Positions 1-10,167 of a stretch of 64,000 bases of DNA are shown here, piece after piece. The stretch comes from Microbulbifer agarilyticus (GTDB taxonomy: Bacteria > Pseudomonadota > Gammaproteobacteria > Pseudomonadales > Cellvibrionaceae). The stretch is taken from contig NZ_JAHVKO010000002.1 in NCBI RefSeq assembly GCF_019800665.1, positions 1 to 64,000 on the forward strand, in the 5' to 3' direction. Below the pieces are notes generated by a model. It was not told the origin of the DNA. It searched no databases and saw only the letters and a program-made list of their open reading frames with translations. Position numbers and translations under genes: made by a program. Each line of letters begins with the position of its first letter. Within the stretch, counting starts at the first letter, position 1.

Positions 1-2756
1 TCTATGCCACCCAAGCCACCGTAACTACCACCGGATTTCCAATGCCTGCCAGATTCCGCGAGACGCCCTTTGCCACTTACATCAATATATGAATTGGAGC
101 TGACATAGAAATCTGTGGCATTTAGGGTAATACCAGCGGTAAAGCCCTCAGAAGCTGCAGGGGTGGTTATCTTAGCGCTGTTTTTGAGGGTAATGGTTTC
201 AAAGCTGTAATCCTGAGGCAATTCCAGGGTGAAGCCATCTACTACCAAATTGTTATTAGGTACTGTGAAATTACCCTCTGCCGCGACATAAACGGAACTG
301 AAGCTATTACCTGAAATTGGGGAACCTAAATGCACCCCATCATTCAAAACAACTTTCGCATCTTTGAATGTAATTGGCGCAGTCAAATTAACATCTTGAT
401 CGATTGTTACGCGCAAATGTTCGAAAAAAATAGGAATCTCGACTTCCCCACTCAATATATACGGGGGGTAAGTCTCGCTGCTACTCCGATTAATAATTTG
501 TAAGCGCGCATTTTCAGACGGCAGAGAGCGGTCATAAAGGTAAACCGTTCCCGGGCCGCCATAACCGGTGGCGCCTGAGTAATTAGTGCCAGCGCGCGCA
601 AATATATCATCCGATGGAACAATTCCAGACATGGCACCATAGTAGAGTGCAATGCGGCCGCCACCGCCTATTCCCGATCGGTACCCATAACCACCTGACG
701 CCTCTATTAATGTTCCACTGCCGCCGACAATCTCGGCGGCTTCGATCCAAACAGAACCACCACTGCCGCCACCGGCGTCAGCAAGGTAACTTCCGTTTGC
801 AAGGATGTCTCCGTAAATTTCGATTTTTTTGGTAGCGACGAGCTTGACTGCACCGCCACCACGGGAGTGCTTGCTTGAATCATCCGCGCCATAACCACCA
901 ACGCCAAAATCTGTCGGTTCCGTCATAGATCCAAAAGTTGAATTTACACTGCCGGACACTGGATCGATACCGCCGACACCGCCATAGCTGCCGCCGGACT
1001 TCCAATGAATGCCACCTGACGGCAAAACCCCCTTACCTGAAACATCAATTTTCGAGCTACTATCTACAAATACGTTTTCTGCATTTATTGATAAAGGCGC
1101 ATCTGCCTCTTCAGCGACCGGCATGGTGACATAGGCGCTATTGACGAGACTAAAGCGTCCATTAATTTCATGGGAACCGGAGGCAATTACATCAACCCGA
1201 TCAACACGGAATCCGTTTTCGCCATAGTCGCCCCCCTCACTTAGATGAACTATGCTTTTTCCCGTCTGACCACCAACAAACCCAGATCCTAAAACCTGCG
1301 CACCAGTTATTAGTTCTACACGCGAGTTTCTCAGATAAATCTCAGAACCGATTACACCAGAAATACGATATCGCTCAACATTCTCACCAGAAGAGTGGTT
1401 GTCTACAAACAAACTCCCGGAGCTCTCAGCAGGTTCACTCTCTATATTTCGATAAATCTTTAAATCTAAATTATCGAAGTATGCATCATTGTTACTACCT
1501 GCTCCGCGTACCGAATGCAAAACAAGATCGACGGAGTGAGTTCGTGGTGGAATGTATGAAGAATAGAATTTACGCTCCCATTCCTTCGCAGCAGTAGTTG
1601 CCAAACCACTCGCAACTTCAGAAATTACGTCACCCTCGACGTCCCGAAATCGAAAAACCACCTCACCACTATCAGATGAACTCCAAGATGATTGGAGCCA
1701 GCTGATACCCAGTGAAATTTCACCAGAAGCCACTTCTTCTTGAGTAAACGTTGAATAGGGAATTTTTACATTTTGATAAAAGCTTGACTCTGAATTATTA
1801 CCACCACCATACAGGTAGTAATACCCACCGAAATAGCTTGCACTCGGAGTTTGACCGGAACTGCGAACGCCTGGAGCACCACTCTCGACAACCCAATGAG
1901 CCAAAGACCCATACTCTCCACCATTGTTTTCTACATACAGACGATCAATGGCTCGGTCATTAATATGGACTGTGCCTGGTCCCCCACCTACCTTGCCCGT
2001 CCCACCCTTGGCAGAGACTAATCCGACAAAATCAAACTCGCTCTCTGGGCCGTAGTAGATCGCAACCCTGCCACCACTACCGCCTCCTGCATGACTTGTA
2101 TTTGCACCCGCACCGTTCGCAGAAATTAATCCGTTACCTTCAAGTACATCGACATAAATTGAAATTGAACCACCGGCGCCACCACCCGCATAGCCCCCCT
2201 CAAAGTAATCTAGTTGAGATTCACCATTTGCGAAGATACCCCCTGCCAGTATTAACTTATTGGCATCAAGGTAAAAACGGCCTCCCCCCCGTGTCCCTGC
2301 CCCACTTGCAGTGTGTGCACCGCCTTCCCCATACATGGCGGGCTTTGTGTAATCACCAAAACCCAGAGCCGGGTTCATGCCACCCGCACTAGCATACGCC
2401 CCCCCACAGCCCGAGCAATCAGGATCGGTAGCCAGACGTCCCCGCGCAGAAACATCTACTTTGGAACTTTCATCGATTTCAAATATACCTGCAACGTTAA
2501 GCCGCAGCTCGGAAGCTGCACCAACGGAATGCCGCAAGGTCGCACCGTTTTTCAATAGAACACTAGAAAAGCTATGGTTGCCATCCACGGTAAGAATGGC
2601 ACCATCAACAACTAAATCTTCACCCTCATAATCGAGATTAGATTCGGAAATGGTGGTGTCATTGACCAATATAGTCTGTGCCGCCAAAGCAGAACTTCCG
2701 AGAAAAGCTGCAACAGAAAACAGAAATAGCGCAAAGGAAGCTAAACTTTTGTTCAT
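1..2756 (-). CDS. large exported Gly-rich repeat protein (partial, C-terminus outside window)
   Basis: The frame is open from the ATG at 2756 to the left edge of the window, giving 918 residues with no stop. The N-terminus is a signal peptide (MNKSLASFALFLFSVAAFLG, then SSALAAQ). The body carries a long imperfect repeat. Each unit opens with a motif like SSKIDVSGKG, continues through GGSYGG-type glycine runs, has a middle motif GGGSGGRVAIYYG, and ends near GGPGTVY. Units start near 2470, 1055 and 85, and the third is cut by the edge. An aromatic, Ser-rich insert lies between units one and two. The pattern suggests a repetitive beta-rich surface or secreted protein. I do not recognise a named family, and no enzyme motif is visible. 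It starts 16 bases after the transglutaminase-like gene, so it is probably the last gene of that operon. Confidence 0.8.
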   Translation of the reverse strand, partial: MNKSLASFALFLFSVAAFLGSSALAAQTILVNDTTISESNLDYEGEDLVVDGAILTVDGNHSFSSVLLKNGATLRHSVGAASELRLNVAGIFEIDESSKVDVSARGRLATDPDCSGCGGAYASAGGMNPALGFGDYTKPAMYGEGGAHTASGAGTRGGGRFYLDANKLILAGGIFANGESQLDYFEGGYAGGGAGGSISIYVDVLEGNGLISANGAGANTSHAGGGSGGRVAIYYGPESEFDFVGLVSAKGGTGKVGGGPGTVHINDRAIDRLYVENNGGEYGSLAHWVVESGAPGVRSSGQTPSASYFGGYYYLYGGGNNSESSFYQNVKIPYSTFTQEEVASGEISLGISWLQSSWSSSDSGEVVFRFRDVEGDVISEVASGLATTAAKEWERKFYSSYIPPRTHSVDLVLHSVRGAGSNNDAYFDNLDLKIYRNIESEPAESSGSLFVDNHSSGENVERYRISGVIGSEIYLRNSRVELITGAQVLGSGFVGGQTGKSIVHLSEGGDYGENGFRVDRVDVIASGSHEINGRFSLVNSAYVTMPVAEEADAPLSINAENVFVDSSSKIDVSGKGVLPSGGIHWKSGGSYGGVGGIDPVSGSVNSTFGSMTEPTDFGVGGYGADDSSKHSRGGGAVKLVATKKIEIYGDILANGSYLADAGGGSGGSVWIEAAEIVGGSGTLIEASGGYGYRSGIGGGGRIALYYGAMSGIVPSDDIFARAGTNYSGATGYGGPGTVYLYDRSLPSENARLQIINRSSSETYPPYILSGEVEIPIFFEHLRVTIDQDVNLTAPITFKDAKVVLNDGVHLGSPISGNSFSSVYVAAEGNFTVPNNNLVVDGFTLELPQDYSFETITLKNSAKITTPAASEGFTAGITLNATDFYVSSNSYIDVSGKGRLAESGRHWKSGGSYGGLGGI

Positions 2757-2772
2757 AAACAGGCCTTTTGGT

Positions 2773-3645
2773 CTAAAGCATCTGCACACTCAACCGTGAA
2801 TCATATGTCAAAAAACGATGACTATTATTCATGCGGGAGCGTTCATTAAAATTATAAAAAGCGATATATGACCCATAACCTGAGTCAAAAATATTATTTT
2901 GTGGATCAGCGATATGCCATGCGTTATCACGCATAAACTCGGACCAATTGTGGTAATTATTCGCCTGTAACCTTCCAGATCGGTCTATCACAAATCCACC
3001 GATCATCCGGGAGGGAATGTCGCTTGCCCTGGCCAATGCAACAAAGGCAGAGGAAAATTCGGTACAGTCACCTTTTCTATTTACCAACGCGTAATGGGCG
3101 CCGCGGTCTTCAGCAACATACCCAACGTCTGTGATATTTTCCGATATCCAATTTGCTATACGGGCTTCTTCACCAGATTTTGGGTTAATCTCCCTAGATA
3201 TCATCCTAATTACGGGGGAATCAACTTGAATGTTGCGCTCGGATATCAAATATTTATCGTTATCCGATTCTTTAAACACTTGAGCGTAACCAGCGAGCTT
3301 CAGCGTAGCGGTAATATTGATAACTTTTCGAGAGAGGGGGGCAATATCTCCAACGTCAAAAACTAATACCTGATTTCCAAGCTCATCCAACTCAATTTTA
3401 AACGGGTAGTTTGCAGTTAATTCGGTGTTTTCTTGATAAGAATTCTTCTTTACAGGTGCGAAAACCCTGAAGCTCGCACCTTCAATATTGGAAGAAGTGT
3501 TATTTTCTACAAGAAAACCGTAGCGTACCGTCTTGGAAAGATCATATCGAGGCGCCACCCCAAAGGTCCCAAAATTGAGCCACAGTCCCACACAGACTAA
3601 CAGTACGAACGCCAGAAAAGCCTGGCAGATACGATTACCTCGCAC
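2773..3645 (-). CDS. exported transglutaminase-like protein
   Basis: 290 residues from a GTG start that has a GGGAGG site nine bases upstream. An N-terminal hydrophobic segment (about residues 8-28) should export or anchor it. Residues about 40-125 look like a beta-sandwich. The C-terminal half has the transglutaminase-like core in order: Cys194 in GDCTEFS, His232 in NYHNWSEF and Asp247 in IADPQN. Members of this fold act as cysteine proteases, amidases or cross-linking enzymes, so the substrate cannot be read from sequence. It overlaps the upstream gene by 11 bases, and the repeat protein follows after 16 bases. Translational coupling and shared function with that surface protein are inferred. 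Confidence 0.8.
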   Translation of the reverse strand: MRGNRICQAFLAFVLLVCVGLWLNFGTFGVAPRYDLSKTVRYGFLVENNTSSNIEGASFRVFAPVKKNSYQENTELTANYPFKIELDELGNQVLVFDVGDIAPLSRKVINITATLKLAGYAQVFKESDNDKYLISERNIQVDSPVIRMISREINPKSGEEARIANWISENITDVGYVAEDRGAHYALVNRKGDCTEFSSAFVALARASDIPSRMIGGFVIDRSGRLQANNYHNWSEFMRDNAWHIADPQNNIFDSGYGSYIAFYNFNERSRMNNSHRFLTYDSRLSVQML

Positions 3646-4504
3646 AGCTTAGCGCCTCCCCATTATTACTTCTCTGCAATGAATGCAAGGCACTAAATTT
3701 CAGTGAATTACCAATAGCGTCAATGCCACCGCGTACAATAAATACGGATGACAGAGGGTGTAGAATCGGATATTTAGTTAGCGACTCTTGCGCTTTTGAG
3801 TCACCCACCAAAAAGATAGGAATGTAACCTTTCGAAAAGCTTGCCAATTCGCCACTAAGCGCAGCTTGTGAATCGACATCACCAACCAAAGCCAAAGCTG
3901 GCACACCGAACCCTTCCAGCTTTGCGGCTACTTCCTCACTAAGGGCAAGCACAGCAACACCCAAATTGGCCGCCTCAACGATAAAGTCTTCAGGAGATAC
4001 CTCCCGAATTGGAGCTTCTCGATCTCCAGGATATGTATCGCGTATCAAAATCTTGGGCGAGGAAAATCCACTTTGGATAAGCTCAGAGCACAAGCTCAGC
4101 ATTGCATGCCGCTTATAAGACTCAGCAACAATCAGCAAGGGCTTGCGCTTCAAATAGGGGGAAGATTTTATTTTTCGCGCAGGCAGGCTGATATCTACAG
4201 GGAGAGGAATAAATTCCTGTGGCGTTGTAGTGACGTCAACAACAAGATAGTCATTAGCACCATCTTCAACTTCGCTCGCACGAATAAAGCACCTTTCCAT
4301 TTCAGCGGCCCCATTGCGGGTAACTGACGAAAAGTAATTGGAAACGGCCCCAGGCGCACAACACTTATGCGCAGAGCTCGCAGTACTATTTGCAAACACG
4401 CCATCACATAAAGCAAAGCATGCTACAAATACACAGAATGTGGACGTGAAACTTCCTGTCACACCAAACCACTCGCAGTTGTAATACTTTCGCAGCCTAA
4501 ACAA
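3635..4504 (-). CDS. exported protein with tandem rhodanese-like (non-catalytic) domains
   Basis: 289 residues if read from the TTG at 4504. A GTG at 4462 is an alternative start, and neither has a convincing ribosome site. Residues about 15-40 are hydrophobic and end in VFANS, consistent with a signal peptide. A CC pair follows (HKCCAPG). The segment YLVVDV...KPLLIVAESYKRHA...ILIRDT has the strand pattern of a rhodanese domain, but the catalytic Cys position is not Cys. A second weaker copy ends in VFIVRGGIDA. The fold assignment is my inference from pattern. It is first in the putative three-gene operon that includes the transglutaminase-like gene. Confidence 0.55.
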   Translation of the reverse strand: MFRLRKYYNCEWFGVTGSFTSTFCVFVACFALCDGVFANSTASSAHKCCAPGAVSNYFSSVTRNGAAEMERCFIRASEVEDGANDYLVVDVTTTPQEFIPLPVDISLPARKIKSSPYLKRKPLLIVAESYKRHAMLSLCSELIQSGFSSPKILIRDTYPGDREAPIREVSPEDFIVEAANLGVAVLALSEEVAAKLEGFGVPALALVGDVDSQAALSGELASFSKGYIPIFLVGDSKAQESLTKYPILHPLSSVFIVRGGIDAIGNSLKFSALHSLQRSNNGEALSCAR

Positions 4505-4733
4505 CTACTGCATTTACCGAGCGGCATCGTAATGAAATAGACGTCACATCGTCAACACCAAAATACTCAACAAGCAATCATTTTTAAATTTTTATTTGTT
4601 AATTGCGTACCAAGTTGGTCATTTTTTCCTGTTTACACGTGAACCGCCCCTGATCGATGAATAGATACACACCAAATCAAAACAAGAAGCCTTGTCCCAG
4701 CACAACAAATAAAAGGATTTTATTTCGGGAAAC

Positions 4734-4762
4734 AAAAAAGCCCGCATAAAGCGGGCTTTTTT
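4734..4762 (-). terminator. Rho-independent terminator after tRNA-Pro
   Basis: Read on the minus strand, a GCCCGC stem with a TTTAT loop closes on GCGGGC and is followed by a run of Ts. It lies just past the 3' end of the tRNA. Confidence 0.85.
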
Positions 4763-4768
4763 GGGAAA

Positions 4769-4845
4769 TGGTCGGAGTGGCCGGATTTGAACCGACGACC
4801 ACCACACCCCCAGTGTGGTGCGCTACCAGGCTGCGCTACACTCCG
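4769..4845 (-). tRNA. tRNA-Pro (anticodon GGG)
   Basis: A full cloverleaf can be drawn: acceptor CGGAGTG/CACTCCG, D-arm GCGC/GCGC, anticodon stem CCACA/TGTGG around the loop CTGGGGG, a T-arm with TTCGAAT, discriminator A and an encoded CCA. The anticodon is GGG. It lies downstream of ihfA and the merR-type gene, as in Pseudomonas, and its 3' end faces the exported-protein operon. Confidence 0.95.
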
Positions 4846-4972
4846 ACAGGAGGAAATCAAGCGGCGTGAAAATTACGTAAGTGCTTGATTTATAAGGGGC
4901 ATCGCTTGGCGATGAGGCGCAAATCATACCGAAGTACGGTGGGAATGCAAGCCCGTTTTGCGCCTTTTTGGG

Positions 4973-5344
4973 TCAGGCTTTGACTTCCAGTAATTCCAGC
5001 ACACCTTCCAGTTCAGCGATCATTTGCGGGATCACCTGCTGCAGCTGTACAGACTGGTCTTTGTCTTTTTCGGTGCCGCCGCTTTCCATTTGCAGACGAG
5101 CGCCACCAATGGTGTAGCCCTCTTCATACAGGAGTGCGCGGATCTGGCGGATGAGGACAACGTCCTGATGTTGGTAATAACGACGGTTTCCGCGGCGCTT
5201 TACCGGGCTGAGCTGCGGGAATTCCTGTTCCCAGTAGCGCAGTACGTGAGGTTTCACTGCACACAGTTCACTGACTTCACCGATGGTGAAATAGCGCTTC
5301 CCCGGAATTACGGGGAGTTCACTGTTATGACTCGCTTCCAGCAT
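4973..5344 (-). CDS. MerR-family transcriptional regulator
   Basis: 123 residues. An N-terminal MerR winged-helix DNA-binding domain is clear: [20 protein letters not shown], then a wing with [14 protein letters not shown] short helical tail follows, in place of the longer effector-binding domain of classical MerR proteins. It overlaps the 3' end of ihfA by 20 bases and is probably co-transcribed with it, an arrangement also found in Pseudomonas. Its target is not evident. No metal-binding Cys pattern is seen, so it is not a typical metal sensor. Confidence 0.9.
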   Translation of the reverse strand: MLEASHNSELPVIPGKRYFTIGEVSELCAVKPHVLRYWEQEFPQLSPVKRRGNRRYYQHQDVVLIRQIRALLYEEGYTIGGARLQMESGGTEKDKDQSVQLQQVIPQMIAELEGVLELLEVKA

Positions 5345-5630
5345 CTTCTTCTACTCGTGCCTTGAGTTTTTGTCCTGGCTTGAAGGTAACAACCCTTCTT
5401 GCGGAAATAGGAATCTCTTCGCCAGTCTTGGGGTTCCGTCCCGGACGCTGGCTTTTATCACGCAGGTCGAAATTGCCAAACCCTGACAGTTTAACCTGCT
5501 CATTATTTTCAAGAGCGTTGCGGATTTCCTCGAAAAAGAATTCGACGATTTCTTTCGCTTCGCGCTTGTTAAAACCCAGCTCTTCGTACAACTTCTCGGC
5601 GAGCCCGGCCTTAGTCAGTGCCTCTGTCAT
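5325..5630 (-). CDS. ihfA: integration host factor subunit alpha
   Basis: 101 residues, the usual length for IhfA. IHF-alpha signatures include the start [14 protein letters not shown], the dimer core [10 protein letters not shown] and the arm [18 protein letters not shown]. The heterodimer with IhfB bends DNA sharply at specific sites and serves promoters, recombination and replication. The ATG has a CAGGA site. It lies about 130 bases after pheT, as in many gammaproteobacteria. The partner ihfB is also in this window (32933-33241). Confidence 0.97.
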   Translation of the reverse strand: MTEALTKAGLAEKLYEELGFNKREAKEIVEFFFEEIRNALENNEQVKLSGFGNFDLRDKSQRPGRNPKTGEEIPISARRVVTFKPGQKLKARVEEDAGSES

Positions 5631-5760
5631 TGGTTCCTGCCCAACAGATTCAGAGGCGTCGACTCCGGTTTTAAGCCTGGTACCGCATTGGCTTGGAACC
5701 CGGAAGCAGACGCTCTCGGGATACGCGCATCAGCCGCGCATATCCCGGAGCAAAACCGGT

Positions 5761-8151
5761 TTAACGCTGGCTGGCGTTGTATTTTTGTTCTAGTTGACTG
5801 ACTACCGCATCGACTGCGGCATTGATTTCTTCGTCGTTAAGGGTGCGCGAGGGATGCTGAAACGTCAAGCCCATAGCGACACTTTTTCTATGTAAATCAA
5901 TGCCTTTGCCCTGATAGACGTCAAAAATGTTGAAGTCCGTCAAAAATTCGCCGGCTGCTTCAACAGCGGTTTCTGCCAGCTGACCCACAGGAATCTCCGC
6001 ATCCACCAAGATCGCCAGGTCACGACGCACCTCGGGGAACTTAGATAAGGGAGTAAAGGCAGGAATGACCGCCTGACCCAATCCGTCCAGGCTCAATTCA
6101 AACAGGAAAGCCGCCTTGGGCAGATCGTAATCCTTTTGCAGTTCTGGATGCAGCGCACCCAGTACGCCCACGGACTTGCCATTGCGCAGCACTTCAGCGC
6201 ACTGGCCCGGGTGCAGCGCCGGGTGTTTGGCCGGTGCGAAGGTGAACTCGGCATCGGCTTCGTAGTGCGCCAGCATGGCTTCCACGTCCGCCTTGATGTC
6301 GTAGAAATCTACAACGTCTTTGGAACCACTCCAACCTTCTGGCTGGCGGCTGCCGTAGATCAGGCCCGCAATCATGCGCTCCTGCTGCAGGCCTTCACCG
6401 GATTCGGCATTGCCCGGCACAAAGCGCAGGCCGGTTTCGAACAGGCGCGCGCGGTCCTGCTGGCGGTTCAGGTTGTACTGCAGGGTCTTTACCAGGCCCG
6501 CCATCAAGTTGGTGCGCATCACTGCGAGCTCAGCGCTGATGGGGTTTTGCAGGGCCACAGGCTCAACCGCAGGATCAAACTTGGCGGAGGCGTCGCGATC
6601 GATAAAGCTGAAGGTGATCGCTTCCTGATAGCCGCGGGACAGCAGCGTCTGCTCCAGGCGAGACTGGGCTACTTGGGCTTCTGCACGCGGCACAATATCC
6701 AGCGCTGCTTCGAAGCTGATGCTGGGGATGCGGTTGTAGCCATACACCCGCGCCAGCTCTTCCAGCAGGTCGGACTCGATGGAGATATCGAAACGGAAGC
6801 TCGGCACCAGGAAGGTCCAGCCTTCGCTGTCTTCACTGATCTTTTCCAGGCCCAGGCGAGTGATGATCTCGACGATCTCGGCATCGCTCATCTGGATACC
6901 CAAGCCGCGGCTTACGCGGGCGCGACGCAGGGTAATACGACGCTCTGCAGGCATGGCTTCGGTAACTTCGCGAACGTGTACAGGGCCGGGCTCACCACCG
7001 ACGATATCCAGCAGCAGCTGGGTAGCGCGCTCGATGGCCTTCTCCTGCAGACGGTAGTCCACACCGCGCTCAAAGCGGTGCGAGGAATCGGTGTGCAGGC
7101 CGTAGGAACGCGCCTTACCGGCAATGGCCAGCGGGCTGAAAAAAGCGCTTTCCAGGAAGATATCCTTGGTGGCTTTGGTTACGGAGGAATCCAGGCCGCC
7201 CATGATACCGGCGATGGCCAGTGGGCCTTTCTCGTCGGCGATCAACAGGGTATCGGCTTTCAGCTCCACTTCCTGCTCGTCCAGCAGGGTGAGCTTTTCG
7301 CCCTGCTCTGCCATACGTACCTTGATGCCACCGTTCAGCTTGGCGAGGTCGAAGGCGTGCATGGGCTGACCCAGCTCCAGCAGCACATAGTTGGTTACGT
7401 CGACTACCGGATCGATGCTACGCAGGCCACTGCGACGCAGGCGTTCCTGCATCCACAGCGGTGTTTCGGCATCGATATTGATATTGCGGATCACGCGGCC
7501 CACATAACGCGGGCAGGCGTCTTCGGCCAACAGGGACACCTGCAGGCTGTCATCGATTACTGCGGCAACCGGCTCGATGGCAGGCGGGGTGACTTCGCAG
7601 CGGTTCAGTACGCCCACTTCACGGGCAATACCGGCTACACCCAGGCAGTCGGAACGGTTTGGGGTCAGATCGACTTCGATGGTGCTGTCGTCGAGCTGCA
7701 GGTATTCGCGCAGGTCGGTGCCGGTTACTGCCTCTTCTGGCAGCTCCCAGATACCGTCGTTGTCGTCACCCAGTTCCAGTTCGGTCTGTGCGCACAACAT
7801 GCCGAAGCTTTCGACACCGCGCAGCTTGGCTTTCTTGATTTTGAAGTCGCCGGGCAGCTTGGCACCCACCAGCGCAAACGGGATCTTGATGCCGGTGCGC
7901 GCATTGGGTGCGCCGCATACGACCTGCATCTCCCCTTCCGGGTGCCCTTTTACCTTGCACACGCGCAGCTTGTCGGCGTCTGGGTGCTGTTCGCAGGCGA
8001 CGATCTCACCCACTACGACCCCAGAAAATGCGCCGGCTACTGGTTCTACGGCGTCCACTTCCAGGCCCGCCATGGTGATCTGGTCGGCCAGCTGTTGTGC
8101 TGTCAGGTCCGGGTTTACCCACTCCCGTAACCAGGCGTTGCTGAATTTCAT
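5761..8151 (-). CDS. pheT: phenylalanine--tRNA ligase beta subunit
   Basis: 796 residues, normal for bacterial PheT. The order is an N-terminal tRNA-binding domain (from about residue 40, GEIVACEQHPDADKLRVC), B3/4 editing domain, B5 domain, catalytic-like core with AVMRTNLM, and a C-terminal anticodon-recognition FDX-ACB domain (FPEVRRDLAIL near 710). With PheS it forms the alpha2-beta2 enzyme that charges tRNA-Phe and edits Tyr-tRNA-Phe. It follows pheS by 83 bases. A 130-base gap with an imperfect hairpin (about 5716-5748) separates it from ihfA. Confidence 0.98.
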   Translation of the reverse strand: MKFSNAWLREWVNPDLTAQQLADQITMAGLEVDAVEPVAGAFSGVVVGEIVACEQHPDADKLRVCKVKGHPEGEMQVVCGAPNARTGIKIPFALVGAKLPGDFKIKKAKLRGVESFGMLCAQTELELGDDNDGIWELPEEAVTGTDLREYLQLDDSTIEVDLTPNRSDCLGVAGIAREVGVLNRCEVTPPAIEPVAAVIDDSLQVSLLAEDACPRYVGRVIRNINIDAETPLWMQERLRRSGLRSIDPVVDVTNYVLLELGQPMHAFDLAKLNGGIKVRMAEQGEKLTLLDEQEVELKADTLLIADEKGPLAIAGIMGGLDSSVTKATKDIFLESAFFSPLAIAGKARSYGLHTDSSHRFERGVDYRLQEKAIERATQLLLDIVGGEPGPVHVREVTEAMPAERRITLRRARVSRGLGIQMSDAEIVEIITRLGLEKISEDSEGWTFLVPSFRFDISIESDLLEELARVYGYNRIPSISFEAALDIVPRAEAQVAQSRLEQTLLSRGYQEAITFSFIDRDASAKFDPAVEPVALQNPISAELAVMRTNLMAGLVKTLQYNLNRQQDRARLFETGLRFVPGNAESGEGLQQERMIAGLIYGSRQPEGWSGSKDVVDFYDIKADVEAMLAHYEADAEFTFAPAKHPALHPGQCAEVLRNGKSVGVLGALHPELQKDYDLPKAAFLFELSLDGLGQAVIPAFTPLSKFPEVRRDLAILVDAEIPVGQLAETAVEAAGEFLTDFNIFDVYQGKGIDLHRKSVAMGLTFQHPSRTLNDEEINAAVDAVVSQLEQKYNASQR

Positions 8152-8234
8152 AGTCGTTCTCTAATTCTTAATTCGTTTACGCAATACGCGGTTGTTTGTT
8201 CGCCTGCTTGCAGGCCCCTTAGTCGGGATTCGAG

Positions 8235-9263
<1,029 letters not shown>

Positions 9264-9344
9264 CTAATCGATGAGTGACAATTGTTATTTTGAGACGCAG
9301 CGGATAATAGCAAGCCTCTGCGTCAGAAATTCGTATGCTGCTGA

Positions 9345-9383
9345 TAAAAAAATAGGGAAGAGCCAAACAGCCCTTCCCTATTT
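9345..9383 (-). terminator. terminator or attenuator between rplT and pheS
   Basis: On the minus strand an 11-base arm AAATAGGGAAG pairs with CTTCCCTATTT, followed directly by Ts. In enteric bacteria pheST is controlled by attenuation at this position. I saw no Phe-rich leader peptide before this hairpin, so attenuation is not supported here. Confidence 0.8.
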
Positions 9384-9432
9384 TTAAAGCACAAATCTGC
9401 CCTTGCGGGCCGATTTATTCTGCAGGCGCTAA

Positions 9433-9792
9433 TTAAGCTGCCAGGGCTGCCTTGGCTTTTTCAACTACGGCAGCAAAAGCGGCTTTGTCGTATACCGCCA
9501 GATCAGCCAGAACACGGCGATCCAGTGCGATATCCGCCTTCTTCAGGCCAGCAATCAGTCGGCTGTAGCTCAGGCCTTCAGCGCGGGACTGGGCGTTGAT
9601 ACGCGTGATCCACAGAGCGCGGAAGTTACGCTTCTTAACGCGACGGTCGCGGTAAGCGTACTGACCAGCTTTGATGACTGCCTGCTTGGCTACACGGAAA
9701 ATGCGAGAACGCGCACCGTAGTAACCTTTAGCCTGCTTCAGAATTTTCTTGTGACTGCGACGCGCCACTACACCACGTTTTACACGGGCCAT
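9433..9792 (-). CDS. rplT: 50S ribosomal protein L20
   Basis: 119 residues, standard for L20. The N-terminus [20 protein letters not shown] and the later [14 protein letters not shown] are diagnostic. It binds 23S rRNA early in large-subunit assembly and, in enterics, represses translation of the rpmI-rplT mRNA. It follows rpmI by 36 bases. Confidence 0.98.
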   Translation of the reverse strand: MARVKRGVVARRSHKKILKQAKGYYGARSRIFRVAKQAVIKAGQYAYRDRRVKKRNFRALWITRINAQSRAEGLSYSRLIAGLKKADIALDRRVLADLAVYDKAAFAAVVEKAKAALAA

Positions 9793-9828
9793 ATCAATAT
9801 CCTCTTAAAACTTAACGTGTGCAGCCAA

Positions 9829-10023
9829 TTACTTGGCGCGCATCATACGATCGACCAGGGTGGCATCAGACTTGTTCAAAGTGTTGGTGCCGCGCAGCTG
9901 ACGCTTACGCTTGGTGGTCATTTTGGTGAGGATGTGGCTCTTGTTAGCGTGCTTGTGCTTGTAGCCCGAAGCCGTCTTCTTGAAGCGCTTGGCAGCGCCA
10001 CTGTGTACTTTTGCTTTCGGCAT
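9829..10023 (-). CDS. rpmI: 50S ribosomal protein L35
   Basis: 64 residues starting [17 protein letters not shown]. An upstream in-frame extension to 10092 exists, but L35 proteins begin with MPK and the ATG at 10023 has a GGAG site, so I chose the short form. It is a basic ribosomal protein encoded between infC and rplT in the conserved order. Confidence 0.97.
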   Translation of the reverse strand: MPKAKVHSGAAKRFKKTASGYKHKHANKSHILTKMTTKRKRQLRGTNTLNKSDATLVDRMMRAK

Positions 10024-10167
10024 TTTGTACTCCAAAGTGAATAGTGACCCACGAATGGGTTCTGTTAATTGGTTACAGGCCGAAGCCTGCAACTGTGCGG
10101 GAGTGAGAAGGCAGCCGTCGCCCGATCACATCCCGAAAAGAAGACTCAGATACCAGGTATCTGCGCC

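Noticed and set aside
6136-8130. 664-residue frame on the plus strand across pheT
   Set aside because: It is the antisense shadow of pheT, which has all PheT domains and a normal start; the plus-strand frame shows no motif or ribosome site.
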